NCBI RefSeq assembly: GCF_000015045.1
Contig: NC_008607.1
Span: 124,001-188,000 of the forward strand
From: Pelobacter propionicus DSM 2379
GTDB taxonomy: Bacteria; Desulfobacterota; Desulfuromonadia; Geobacterales; Pseudopelobacteraceae
Length of the DNA stretch: 64,000 nucleotides
Direction: 5' to 3'
Shown: piece by piece, positions 34,448 through 42,780 of the stretch
How the letters are laid out: each line of letters begins with the position of its first letter
How positions within the stretch are numbered: position 1 is the stretch's first letter
Notes under the pieces: model-generated
Databases searched by the model: none
Seen by the model: the letters and a program-made list of their open reading frames with translations, nothing else
Told to the model about the DNA's origin: nothing
Program-made: the position numbers and the translations under genes

Positions 34448-34474
34448 AATGCGGGGTGGAAACCACCCCGCATT
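34448..34474 (-). promoter_or_regulatory. 12-bp hairpin between traA and traL
   Basis: AATGCGGGGTGG (34448-34459) pairs exactly with 34463-34474 around a three-base loop, 25 bases past the traA stop. It has no T-run. In other pilus operons such hairpins act as partial attenuators or 3' stabilisers that let pilin mRNA exceed that of the assembly genes; that role is inferred here. Confidence 0.6.
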
Positions 34475-34498
34475 TAGTGCTTTGGAGAGCGGATTGGA

Positions 34499-34819
34499 CT
34501 AGAAGATCAAACCGAAGGCAGTGGTGATTGCGCCGGCACTGAAGAACATGATGGCGCCAATAATGGAGAACAGACCAGGGATGATGCGCTGCTGCATGAT
34601 GAAGTACGCCGCAACGCACAGGCCGATGAATCCTACCAGGTAGGTCACGCCTTTGTTGATCATCTCGTTGACAAGCAGGTTGTACACCGGGTACATGATG
34701 TCGGTATTTGCCGGAGCAGTCAGTGCGAAGGCGGATCCGGCCACCAACAGGGCAAACATAACGGCGAGAGACGGAACGAACATCTTACGGTTTCTGAGGT
34801 TTTTAAGGGCTTTGAGCAT
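34499..34819 (-). CDS. traA: TraA, F-type pilin precursor (106 aa)
   Basis: A long basic leader (residues 1-33, NRKMFVPSLAVMFALLVAGS, cut near SAFA-LTAP) precedes a mature pilin of about 73 residues. The mature part has two hydrophobic helices (YLVGFIGLCVAAYFIM and PGLFSIIGAIMFFSAGAI) joined by the basic turn QQRI. This is the expected F-pilin topology: both ends periplasmic, with a positively charged cytoplasmic loop. Leader cleavage is probably by LepB or the TraF-type peptidase. Confidence 0.9.
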   Translation of the reverse strand: MLKALKNLRNRKMFVPSLAVMFALLVAGSAFALTAPANTDIMYPVYNLLVNEMINKGVTYLVGFIGLCVAAYFIMQQRIIPGLFSIIGAIMFFSAGAITTAFGLIF

Positions 34820-34858
34820 GTTTCTTTTTTCTCCTTGTTGAGTAGTAGTGGTTGATGG

Positions 34859-35620
34859 TTAAGATTGACCGCTCTCCAAAAGCATTTTCAATCTCTTGAA
34901 ATCTACTCCGCGAACCAATGAGCCATTAACGAACACAGTGGGTGTGCCGCTTATTCCCAGTTCTTCTCCAAGCTTAATGTTTTTGTTTACCTGATCTTTT
35001 GCACTGGCGATGGCTTCAGGAACGGGCTTTTTATCAAATTCTCCGCTGAACACTCTTTTCAATGCTTCCTGCTTGTCTGTTTGCGAAAGAACATAAGCTG
35101 ATTTCGCATGAGCGTTCGGATGCATTTTTAAAGGAAACAGGAATACATATCTTGTTATGTTTTTCTGCTCGTCCAGAAACTTGCCCATTTTCTTGCAGTA
35201 CGGGCAGTCTGGGTCAGTGAACTCGATGACTACGTTCTTTCCATTGCCTATTTTAACAGCGTTATCAAGCGGCATTTTCTGAACTTTTTTACTTAGAACT
35301 GTTTCGTACTCCTTCATTATTTCTTGCCGTTGTTCTGCTGTGATATTCTTCCCTTTTTTCACATCATACATTTCACCCACAATCATGTAACCACCTGGAG
35401 ACCAATACATGATCTGTTGTCCGGCTACTAACTTGAACAAGCCGGGTATTTCTGATTCACTGATTTGTGGAGCAGAAATATTTGGAAGTTGTTTTTTTAG
35501 TTCTTCGATGGCTCTGGCCACATTTGGGTCCGGTTTGTTTTCAGCACGTATCACTCCCACCCCCACCCCAGCTACTGCGGCGCATAATGCGAAGCCGGCT
35601 GCCACTGTTTTTCGTTTCAT
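34859..35620 (-). CDS. dsbC: DsbC-like periplasmic disulfide isomerase (253 aa)
   Basis: Signal peptide (AGFALCAAVAGVGVGVI), then a DsbC/G N-terminal dimerisation domain and a thioredoxin domain. The active site CPYC lies in TDPDCPYCKKMGKFLDEQ, and the cis-Pro loop is in ELGISGTPTVFVNG. It should correct disulfides in the Cys-rich TraN, TraU, TraV and TraH proteins made from the same regulon. It lies second in the pilus operon, after the OmpA-like gene. Confidence 0.92.
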   Translation of the reverse strand: MKRKTVAAGFALCAAVAGVGVGVIRAENKPDPNVARAIEELKKQLPNISAPQISESEIPGLFKLVAGQQIMYWSPGGYMIVGEMYDVKKGKNITAEQRQEIMKEYETVLSKKVQKMPLDNAVKIGNGKNVVIEFTDPDCPYCKKMGKFLDEQKNITRYVFLFPLKMHPNAHAKSAYVLSQTDKQEALKRVFSGEFDKKPVPEAIASAKDQVNKNIKLGEELGISGTPTVFVNGSLVRGVDFKRLKMLLESGQS

Positions 35621-35632
35621 TCAAGTCCCTCT

Positions 35633-36208
35633 CTATTTTGGTTCGTTGTGCCATATTTCGACGCGACGGTTTAACGGCTTTTTCTTGTATTTACCTGATT
35701 CTCCAAATCCACTGATTTTCAAAACACTGACTCCTTTTGAAATCAGATAGTCTGCAACTGTCCTTGCGCGTTTTTTAGACAGCGACAAATTATATTTGCT
35801 GCGGCCTATTGTGCATGTAAATCCGTCTATAACGATTTTTTTATTTTTGAAATCTAAAGTATTAAGCTGACTTTTCGATGCCTTGCTCAATCTATGAGAG
35901 TCAAATGTAAAGTTAACAACACCAAGAAGACTTGGCGTCTTTGTTTTATCTTCATTTTGCGGTTTGACATCACCAGCACTGATTTGATCTTCAGTGTTTG
36001 TCGAATAACGAACAGTTACGTTGTATATTGGATTTAGCTGACTATCTTTGCAGTCGCCGCAAACAACGAATACATCGTCGTTCATGCTTTTTGCTTCTTC
36101 GTCGTAGTTGTAGATGTAATCATGTTCTTTAATTAATTCAGTAGCCGACAGAGCTGGACTAGCCTGTGCTACCAAAACTACTGCCATCGTAATAAGTGTT
36201 TTTTTCAT
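35633..36208 (-). CDS. OmpA-like peptidoglycan-binding protein (191 aa)
   Basis: Signal peptide (LITMAVVLVAQASPALSA), a short N-terminal strand region, then an OmpA C-terminal domain at about 90-185. That domain has VNFTFDSHRLSKASKSQL, KIVIDGFTCTIGRSKYNLSL, SKKRARTVADYLISKGV and NRRVEIW. The peptidoglycan Arg/Asp positions are kept. It is first in the main pilus operon, only 19 bases after the box-3 core, so its message should have a very short leader. It may tie the transfer channel to the wall. Confidence 0.88.
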   Translation of the reverse strand: MKKTLITMAVVLVAQASPALSATELIKEHDYIYNYDEEAKSMNDDVFVVCGDCKDSQLNPIYNVTVRYSTNTEDQISAGDVKPQNEDKTKTPSLLGVVNFTFDSHRLSKASKSQLNTLDFKNKKIVIDGFTCTIGRSKYNLSLSKKRARTVADYLISKGVSVLKISGFGESGKYKKKPLNRRVEIWHNEPK

Positions 36209-36226
36209 AAGTGCCCTCTACCCTAA

Positions 36227-36264
36227 TATCTGGCAAGGACTTAGATTATTTGGTGCAATTAAAT
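36227..36264 (-). promoter_or_regulatory. transfer-regulon box, copy 3
   Basis: Identical to copies 1 and 4 over the 38-bp core. It is followed by TATTAG (candidate -10), then GTAGAGGGCACTT and the ATG. If initiation is seven bases past TATTAG, the leader is only about a dozen bases and carries the GAGGG ribosome site. It drives the OmpA-like, dsbC and traA-trbC genes. Confidence 0.82.
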
Positions 36265-36405
36265 CGATCTTTTTTTTATCTTACTGATATCGCTGGGGAA
36301 AAATCTTTAGGTAGGTTTCTGAGGTGATTTGAAGATGATTTTTGAACGGGCGATCATACTCGTGACAGCGTAATTCTGGGCATATATCTACTCCTGGTAA
36401 TTGAG

Positions 36406-36520
36406 TTTCCCTAATCCGTCCACCTGTCTGGCCCCAACAGACCTAATCCGTCCATCAATAGCCCTATTTTGTCCATGCCGCTTCCTAATTTGTCCATCTT
36501 GCCCCCTAATTTGTCCATGT
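36406..36520 (+). repeat. iteron family A, array 1 (five copies) beside parA
   Basis: Five direct repeats of about 17 bases, consensus CCCTAATTTGTCCATG, begin near 36408, 36440, 36461, 36483 and 36503, spaced 20-32 bases. The same repeat recurs at 40824-41043 next to the second Rep gene. The array lies 530 bases upstream of parA in a gene-free 839-base region. It is either part of an origin or an initiator-titration/handcuffing site. Confidence 0.75.
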
Positions 36521-36698
36521 AAAAACGCCTATCACCCCGATATAATTAAGCAATCCAGTTCCTAAACGTTTTTAAAGGGTTTATAAAAAAGGTTTCAAAT
36601 AATTAAACAACAACACGCGTGGCTGTTTTTCTCATAAAGACCGTAACCCCAAAATCGGCCCTGGACGCAGAAATAGCCTTCTCTCTTTGATTGGGCAT

Positions 36699-36729
36699 GT
36701 ATGAAAGTATGTATGTCATACTCTCATAC
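36699..36729. promoter_or_regulatory. 13-bp inverted repeat upstream of parA
   Basis: GTATGAAAGTATG (36699-36711) and CATACTCTCATAC (36717-36729) are complementary but for one base, around a five-base spacer. It lies about 320 bases ahead of parA. A partition operator/centromere or the binding site of the RHH protein at 37812 is plausible. Confidence 0.45.
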
Positions 36730-37047
36730 ACAATGTTTGACCGTTTTATTTTTGTAATTCTATGCTGTATGTTTGCGTTTTCGTTATTACGATCAACACA
36801 AATACATTCACTCTCTGCCACCACAAAACATTATCCAGATCCAAACCCAGGAACACCGTGTGGCGTCATCACGTGCTTTCATTAGTGAGGTATTCTTGTA
36901 CGTCTGTATTATTGTATTACACACATACGCGCACACATGCGTTTTTTCGTGCTTGCTTTTAGATTGTGTGTGTTTTGGTGGTTATATCTTGATAAATTTC
37001 AGATTGTATGGAATTCTTATCGAGCGATTCTTGACAAGGAGACAAAC

Positions 37048-37815
37048 ATGCGTGTGATTGCTGTGCTCAATGAAAAGGGTGGGGTGGGAAAGACAACCAC
37101 GTCCTACAATCTTGGCGGCGCCTTGGCTATATCCGGAAAAAAGGTATTGCTGGTCGACATCGATCCGCAGTGCAACCTGACGCAGTTCTGTGGCCTGAAG
37201 CCTAACGACAACTTCCCGGGTGACAAAACAATCAACGAGGTGCTCCTGGACCAGATCTCCGCAAAAGAGGTGATCGTCAGCAGAAATAAAAATCTCTGGG
37301 TACTACCAGCAAGTCAAAAACTGTCCGACACCGAGCACATAATTTATACCAAATTAGGCCGAGAGCTAATTTTGGCGGATGCCATGCAGGATTGCGGTAA
37401 TTTTGACTTTATTCTGATTGATTGCCCTCCATCGCTCAGCCTTTTAACGATAAATGCCCTTTGTTTCGCCACAGAGATTATTGTCGCGCTGCAGCCTGAA
37501 CCCGCGTCACTGGTAGGCCTGGCAAAACTCCTGGACACCTATGGGAAGATCAAGACAAGGATGAATAAGGATCTGGAAATATCGGGAATTGTATGCTCAA
37601 TGGTCGAAAGCGGGAAATTGCTGCACCGTGAAATCATTGCAGATATTCGCTCGAAGCTAGGCGATAGAGTTTTCCAGACAGTAATACCGCGTCGTGTTGC
37701 CTACACTGAAGCGTCTGGTCAAGGGAAGCTGATTAACGAGTACCGGCCCAAAAGCGATGAAACCAAAATAGTCGCAAACCTTGCAAAGGAAGTAATCAAA
37801 AGGAAACGCAAATGA
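37048..37815 (+). CDS. parA: ParA-family Walker partition ATPase (255 aa)
   Basis: Deviant Walker A EKGGVGKTTTSYNLGGAL at residues 8-25, A' LLVDIDPQCNLTQFCG, Walker B FILIDCPPSLSLLTINA and the later LDTYGKIKTRMN. It is short (type Ib/Soj-like) with no N-terminal HTH, so it should not repress its own promoter alone. ATG at 37048 has AAGGAG eight bases ahead; the longer frame from 36937 lacks support. Its stop overlaps the start of the RHH partner (37812-37815). It segregates plasmid copies over the nucleoid. Confidence 0.94.
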   Translation: MRVIAVLNEKGGVGKTTTSYNLGGALAISGKKVLLVDIDPQCNLTQFCGLKPNDNFPGDKTINEVLLDQISAKEVIVSRNKNLWVLPASQKLSDTEHIIYTKLGRELILADAMQDCGNFDFILIDCPPSLSLLTINALCFATEIIVALQPEPASLVGLAKLLDTYGKIKTRMNKDLEISGIVCSMVESGKLLHREIIADIRSKLGDRVFQTVIPRRVAYTEASGQGKLINEYRPKSDETKIVANLAKEVIKRKRK

Positions 37816-38345
37816 CATCTAAAACTATCCAAAAATCAAGAATGGGCGAATCACCCCTTAACAGGGGGTTGCTTGAATCCACTTTGCTTGAGGGCCCTGT
37901 TGCAGACAACGAGAGCCCCGTAGAGATGGTTTCAAATCGGCAAACACCTCCTGATACTAATTCAGGCAAGGAGACCTCCCAGGGGCCCCACAAAGACACT
38001 GCTGACAAGGCAATTTCTGCTTCACAGAAGCAGGGATCGCAAAAAAAAGAAATGATAGAAGGGGAGGGTGGAGAGGAACCATCGGTGAGTTCCAATCCAT
38101 TTGGGTACAACCTTGAAAAACCATGGCCACTGGTCAGTTACAAAAAACCATACATCATACCTGTACCGGAGATTCAGAGGAAAGCATCATCTGCAATTTC
38201 AATAAGAGTTTCATATGATCTCAATATGACTATAGAAAAACACAGGCTATCGCTAGGGATATTGAACTTATCTGAGTGGGTTCGTGAGGCCCTTGAACGG
38301 CAGCTTTCCGTGGAGCAGGATTATCTTTCTCGAAAAAAACCGTAA
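37812..38345 (+). CDS. ParA partner with C-terminal ribbon-helix-helix-like domain (177 aa)
   Basis: The first 115 residues are Ser/Pro/Glu-rich and apparently disordered. The last 50 read SAISIRVSYDLNMTIEKHRL, then NLSEWVREALERQL: a strand and two helices with a RHH character. This suits the centromere-binding partner of a short ParA (ParG/Omega-like), whose flexible N-terminus stimulates the ATPase. It is coupled to parA by ATGA. It shows no resemblance to HTH-type ParB. Confidence 0.7.
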   Translation: MTSKTIQKSRMGESPLNRGLLESTLLEGPVADNESPVEMVSNRQTPPDTNSGKETSQGPHKDTADKAISASQKQGSQKKEMIEGEGGEEPSVSSNPFGYNLEKPWPLVSYKKPYIIPVPEIQRKASSAISIRVSYDLNMTIEKHRLSLGILNLSEWVREALERQLSVEQDYLSRKKP

Positions 38346-38416
38346 CAATAAGTGATTTTCTCTTCGCGGCTTGCATTTCAGAGTAGCATGAGAGCTTTTC
38401 AGCTTAACCACGAACG

Positions 38417-39706
38417 TCACAAAAAAACCTTTTCTGCAAGTTGCAAGTACCCCATAATCTGCGTCTTCATTGGACCGATATATAATTCAGATTTCTCTAT
38501 CCGCTCAATAATTTCAGCCTGTCTTAATGCAGGCAAACCCAAATAGTATTCATAATATTTATCTTGCATCTGCAAGATCTTTGAATCCTCAGCTTCGTTT
38601 CTAGCTATATATGCATTGGTAATGTCGTCTTTCAAAGATTCTTTCAAAAGCCTCTTCTCTTGCAACAGTCTCTCTATTTCTTTGCGCTCACGGATTTCGA
38701 GGCCATAGTCATTCTCAAGTACTGTACGAAGATACCCGCCAGGGGAGGGGATAGGGGCTTGTTTTTTATCGTTAAATCGTTCAACAAAATATTGAATATT
38801 CGAAATTACATTTTCTTCACCACGCAGGTCTAACATCTTTTTCAACAATGGAACCACACCGCGGAGGGAACCAATCCCTTCAGGGAGCATAGCGCACAAC
38901 TCGGCAATCTGCTCAAGTTGATATGCTTCCGGAACAACCTCTACCTCTTCTATTCGAGAAAACGTGAAATCGAAGCCTGTTAAAGCTCCACGATTCCCAC
39001 GTTTGAGTAGCCTTACCTCAACCCTTACATCCGTTTTCTCATTGACTTCATTTACTGCCGGTTCAACAACGTGACGACGAAGATCCGTGGGAGCACTATA
39101 TTCTCCAACTTTAAGCCCCATGTAGTCTCGGAATTCTTCAAGGGAAAATTCTCGATGTTCATCAATGTGAGTCACACCAAGTTCATAAAGAGCTATCGAA
39201 TACAGAGACTTTAAACCACGAATGATTTTCAAGTCTATCTGAGTGTAAATACTGGGATTATTAAGAGCCTCATTGATCGTCGGTGCAAAAAAGAATGTTA
39301 CGCATCCAAATCGATTAATTCGCGCTTCAGATATCGGTACAAAACTGCGCCACTCCTGGAATTTGTCTTCATGGAACATATCATATTGCCAGGGTCTTTC
39401 CTGTAAACTCGTGAGAGCATTTTTAAGGAGATGGTTATGTGTAGCTCTCGTCCTGGTGAAGTTCCGTAGAAATTTTATGCTGGTTTGAAATTTGCCGTCT
39501 GGCGGTACGATACCGGATTTCATCTGTGCTCTTGCAACCATGAGTAGAGCACTGAAAACCTTCTCTTCGGTCGGCGTGGAGGCATGCGTACGATGAATGA
39601 TCGCATTATGTTTTTTAAGGATATAGTCTTCTGGGGCCATCTCCATCCCAGGAAGGTATTCCTGAACATCATTTTTTGCCCGAGGGGTTGGTTTGTCGTC
39701 TGCCAT
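38417..39706 (-). CDS. repA: Rep_3-family replication initiator 1 (429 aa)
   Basis: Two winged-helix domains of the RepE/Pi/Rep_3 type. Winged helix 1 covers about 30-165, with KHNAIIHRTHASTPTEEKVF. The second begins near 165 with SLYSIALYELGVTH, FSLEEFRDYMGLKVGEY and LRRHVVEPAVNEVNEKTDVR. A C-terminal helical extension of about 150 residues follows. ATG at 39706 has GGAGG six bases ahead. It reads away from the iteron-B array, as expected for an autoregulated initiator. It is related to the second Rep at 41212. Confidence 0.88.
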   Translation of the reverse strand: MADDKPTPRAKNDVQEYLPGMEMAPEDYILKKHNAIIHRTHASTPTEEKVFSALLMVARAQMKSGIVPPDGKFQTSIKFLRNFTRTRATHNHLLKNALTSLQERPWQYDMFHEDKFQEWRSFVPISEARINRFGCVTFFFAPTINEALNNPSIYTQIDLKIIRGLKSLYSIALYELGVTHIDEHREFSLEEFRDYMGLKVGEYSAPTDLRRHVVEPAVNEVNEKTDVRVEVRLLKRGNRGALTGFDFTFSRIEEVEVVPEAYQLEQIAELCAMLPEGIGSLRGVVPLLKKMLDLRGEENVISNIQYFVERFNDKKQAPIPSPGGYLRTVLENDYGLEIRERKEIERLLQEKRLLKESLKDDITNAYIARNEAEDSKILQMQDKYYEYYLGLPALRQAEIIERIEKSELYIGPMKTQIMGYLQLAEKVFL

Positions 39707-40091
39707 AAAATACCTCCATTTGAAGCAGACATATATCACCTCTGGAAAACGATCTCAACGACTTTCCACTTCATATCAAAGTTTTCCATACGTACCTCGG
39801 ACCCAAGTACAGCAACAGCAAATCAAGACATCTGCAGGAGTTTCCCTACTGATAAATAGCGATACCAAAACGTATGGAAAGAAGTGATACCACTCCTTTG
39901 ACAAATGAAATGTTTCCTTTTTACCACAACAAGTTACGCAACAATCGGTTCTTTCTTACTTTAAACGAACAAAAGACCATGGGCAAAATCATTCTACGCC
40001 AAGACAGAAGGTGTGAATGTTTTTTATTTATAATTGCGGGAAGTTACATCTTATTGATGTGATGCAAGGTTATCGTGGAAGGGACTTTCAA

Positions 40092-40527
40092 GGTATCACT
40101 TTTTTCCAGATGTAAAACCAAGATATCTTATTTTTCCATAGTTGCAGATATTACCTTTTAATAACGGATAGTTACATACATTCCAGGAGACATAACAAGG
40201 TATCTAGAGAGGGCCCAGCAAGGTATCTTTTTTTTCCACAGATGCCCCATGATCACTATCATAATTTTCCATAGCTAGAAATTAACCGTGTTAAGTCGAT
40301 AGGTTATAACCGAATATTTGACCATGTACGCGTACAGAAGGAAAACACAAGGTATCTTTTTTTTCCATTAATGGAAAAAGCCGTGTCACTATCACTTTTT
40401 TACAGATATCACTTTTTACCACAGGTCAGAGTATCAATTTCTTCCAGAGCATCAATTACATTTTTCCACCCAGTGTATCAATTTTTTCCATAGCTGGTAT
40501 CACTGTTTTCCTTTTTGCTATCACTAT
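40092..40527 (+). repeat. iteron family B: probable replication origin for Rep 1
   Basis: About a dozen direct, partly degenerate repeats of consensus GGTATCACTTTTTTCCATAG lie between 40092 and 40527, with further single copies (one inverted) at 39770-39885. The tract is AT-rich, has no convincing gene and separates the two divergent rep genes. The best copies start near 40092, 40120, 40221, 40351 and 40474. Confidence 0.82.
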
Positions 40528-40823
40528 TTTCCTTTTCCTTTTCGCAACGTACCGATTTTCAAAGAACAACAACTCTCCTTGTATTGTAATGTTTTGTGAT
40601 GTTTCAAAATACATAACAACACAATAAAAACGCTGAAGCTGCCTAGTACACCTGACACATTGGAACCACACTAAATAATGCCCATCAATGACTTCATAGC
40701 AATCCACTGCATTAATCCTGCAGTCCGCATCAATGGTCTTCTCGGTAAGTTCCGATCTTCATATCAAGTTTTGCAATAAGCGGAGCCCAATCATGGACAC
40801 TTCAACGAGCTCCACAAACACTT

Positions 40824-41043
40824 CATGGACAAATTAGGGAAACCAGCCTGGCTAATAACAATTCTTATCGATATATGGCGCCAATGTACCCCTAAAACGT
40901 CCATTAACACCCCTGCAATAGCCCCTATTTTGTCCACATTTAAACCTGGATCCCTAAAATGTCCATGAAAGAACATGAAAAACGCCTTGCCGTGTCCATA
41001 ATGGACTCAGAACACAAATCACTGCCCCTAAAATGTCCATGAT
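40824..41043 (+). repeat. iteron family A, array 2, upstream of Rep 2
   Basis: Five copies of the CCCTAAAATGTCCATG-type repeat: one inverted near 40824-40840 and direct copies near 40889, 40922, 40952 and 41028. It lies 170-390 bases upstream of the second rep gene. This is the same family as the array at 36406-36520, and distinct from the iteron-B repeats that fill the adjoining stretch. Confidence 0.75.
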
Positions 41044-41211
41044 ATAACAAACCACAAATGAGCCGCGAAGAAAACAACCGATCAATTGGGCATTTACGCG
41101 CGTCAATAGTTAGTAGTCGCACCAGTGTAAATAGTAACCAATGAAAACATACACAACAAATGACTAGACAGGGGGGGTATGTCATGACATAATTCCGGCC
41201 GGAGGTGAATT

Positions 41212-42411
41212 TTGGAAGAACAAATGTCATTGGTGATCGGTGGAGTACCCATAACACCAGATTCATCATACGAGCTCAAGAAACATAGCGCGGTGACCCA
41301 GATCAGCAATCGCATATCACTCATGCAACGGAAAAGTTACAATCTGCTTCTTTATTTTGCACGAGAACAGGCTCTTAAAAATCCTGACCTGGAAATGTAC
41401 TCCGTGAACATCAATAAACTGAGATCCATTGGAGGGGTACTGATAAAAGACACAAAACATATCCGGGAATCGCTACGAGAATTAATGACCGTGGTTGTCG
41501 ACCACAACATCCTCGGAAAAGACAAGCAAGGAGATTGGGGTGCCTTTGTTTTGCTACCGGAAGTTAACGTCAAGAATAGTGAAATCACCTTTGCTCTCCC
41601 CCCCTCGATAAAAAATGCCCTACTCAACCCCAGAATGTACGCCCGCATAAATTTGGCGATTACACGAGGCCTGTCTTCCAAGTACGCACTAGCGCTGTAC
41701 GAGATGGCGCGAGACTACATTGCGGTCACAATACCTCGCATGACCCTGAAAACATTTCGGAAACTAATGGGAGTCGAAGACAGTCTCTATGTTAATTTTC
41801 CTGATCTGAGGCGTCGCGTTATCGAGCCCGCCATGAAAGAGATAAATACAAAAACTGACCTGCGAATTGAGATCGAATATATAAAGGACGGTAGAAAAAT
41901 ACTTGGAATACAATTTACAGCTACAGAGCAAAGAGATAAGCTGGATGATATGCTTATAGATGATGCACTGACACAAGTAATAGAACGAATATGCAATGTT
42001 CCAGAGCTATCAGATAATGATAAATTCATGCTATTGGTGCGAGGAAAATTAAAAGATCATGGACTTGATTATGTATTATCAAATATTGAGTATGCGTTGA
42101 CTAGAGCAAAACAGAACAAGGAAGCATATACAGTTGCTGCACTAGAAGAGGACTTCGCTGCTGGCGATAGAGCTAAGGCAACCTATATTAACAAAAGAGA
42201 AGTGGCTATCGCTGCACAAAGAGAAAAGGAATCTAGTGATGTAGAGACTGAATTCGAAATAAGAAAGAAAAAGTACATTGACTATTTCAATGCTCTAGAC
42301 GAAGACGATCAGCTGGAAATTATCTCACAGATCAGCGGTCATTATTACTCCGGCACAAGAGAATCAAGAATAGTGTCGTACTTGCAAAACAAAAGGGATA
42401 TTGTGCTCTGA
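41212..42411 (+). CDS. Rep_3-family replication initiator 2 (399 aa)
   Basis: The two winged-helix domains parallel Rep 1: YELKKHSAVTQISNRISLMQ near residue 24, SKYALALYEMARDYIAV, then MTLKTFRKLMGVEDSL and LRRRVIEPAMKEINTKTDLR. A helical C-terminal third follows. A TTG start at 41212 sits six bases after GGAGG; the ATG at 41224 is too far from any ribosome site, so TTG is chosen. Homology with Rep 1 is clear but distant, so they are probably two compatible replicons rather than a recent duplication. Confidence 0.87.
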   Translation: MEEQMSLVIGGVPITPDSSYELKKHSAVTQISNRISLMQRKSYNLLLYFAREQALKNPDLEMYSVNINKLRSIGGVLIKDTKHIRESLRELMTVVVDHNILGKDKQGDWGAFVLLPEVNVKNSEITFALPPSIKNALLNPRMYARINLAITRGLSSKYALALYEMARDYIAVTIPRMTLKTFRKLMGVEDSLYVNFPDLRRRVIEPAMKEINTKTDLRIEIEYIKDGRKILGIQFTATEQRDKLDDMLIDDALTQVIERICNVPELSDNDKFMLLVRGKLKDHGLDYVLSNIEYALTRAKQNKEAYTVAALEEDFAAGDRAKATYINKREVAIAAQREKESSDVETEFEIRKKKYIDYFNALDEDDQLEIISQISGHYYSGTRESRIVSYLQNKRDIVL

Positions 42412-42435
42412 ATGTCCCAGCAATAGTGTCTTAAC

Positions 42436-42481
42436 ACGAAGAAAGGCGGCATGGTCTGATATCCACGCCGCCTTTCTTCGT
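42436..42481. terminator. bidirectional terminator between rep 2 and parR-like gene
   Basis: A 15-bp perfect stem (ACGAAGAAAGGCGGC, 42436-42450, with 42467-42481) encloses 16 bases. The TTTCTTCGTTAA on one side and the A-rich tract on the other suit termination of both convergent genes. Confidence 0.85.
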
Positions 42482-42501
42482 TAATACAGTTTTGCTGTTT
42501 G

Positions 42502-42780
42502 TTAATCTGGAGTAAAACTCAAGAAGTCATCAATATTAAGCTTTCTATTTTCTTTAGTCACGGGGGCTTCCTTTTTAGCAGCACTCTTCTCTCGCTTAGG
42601 AGAGGGATCGGGTGATATCCCTTTAGACATGATCTCTATGGAGGCCTGTCCGTCTTTTGTGCGCAGATAATGGCTCAGCGCGTCAGTTACCAATCTAGCC
42701 ATTTTACGGCCTTTCCTGGTCTGCTCTAAGGCCTTTACTGTAAGCGGATCAGTAATGTCGACCTTAATCACGAATTTCAT
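42502..42780 (-). CDS. ParR-like partner of the actin-like partition protein (92 aa)
   Basis: Small basic protein. KFVIKVDITDPLTVKALEQT, then RKGRKMARLVTDALSHYLRT, resembles a ribbon-helix-helix DNA-binding N-terminus. A disordered basic linker and a short C-terminal acidic motif (LNIDDFLSFTPD), suitable for binding the filament end, follow. Its ATG overlaps the stop of the actin-like gene by one base. It should bind the repeat cluster at 43727-43852. Confidence 0.68.
   Translation of the reverse strand: MKFVIKVDITDPLTVKALEQTRKGRKMARLVTDALSHYLRTKDGQASIEIMSKGISPDPSPKREKSAAKKEAPVTKENRKLNIDDFLSFTPD

Noticed and set aside
36773-37057. Plus-strand frames ahead of parA
   Set aside because: AT-rich, no ribosome site, and parA has a clear start at 37048.
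40456-40707. 83-codon minus-strand frame in the origin region
   Set aside because: Runs through iteron-B repeats; its amino acid repeats just reflect the iterons.
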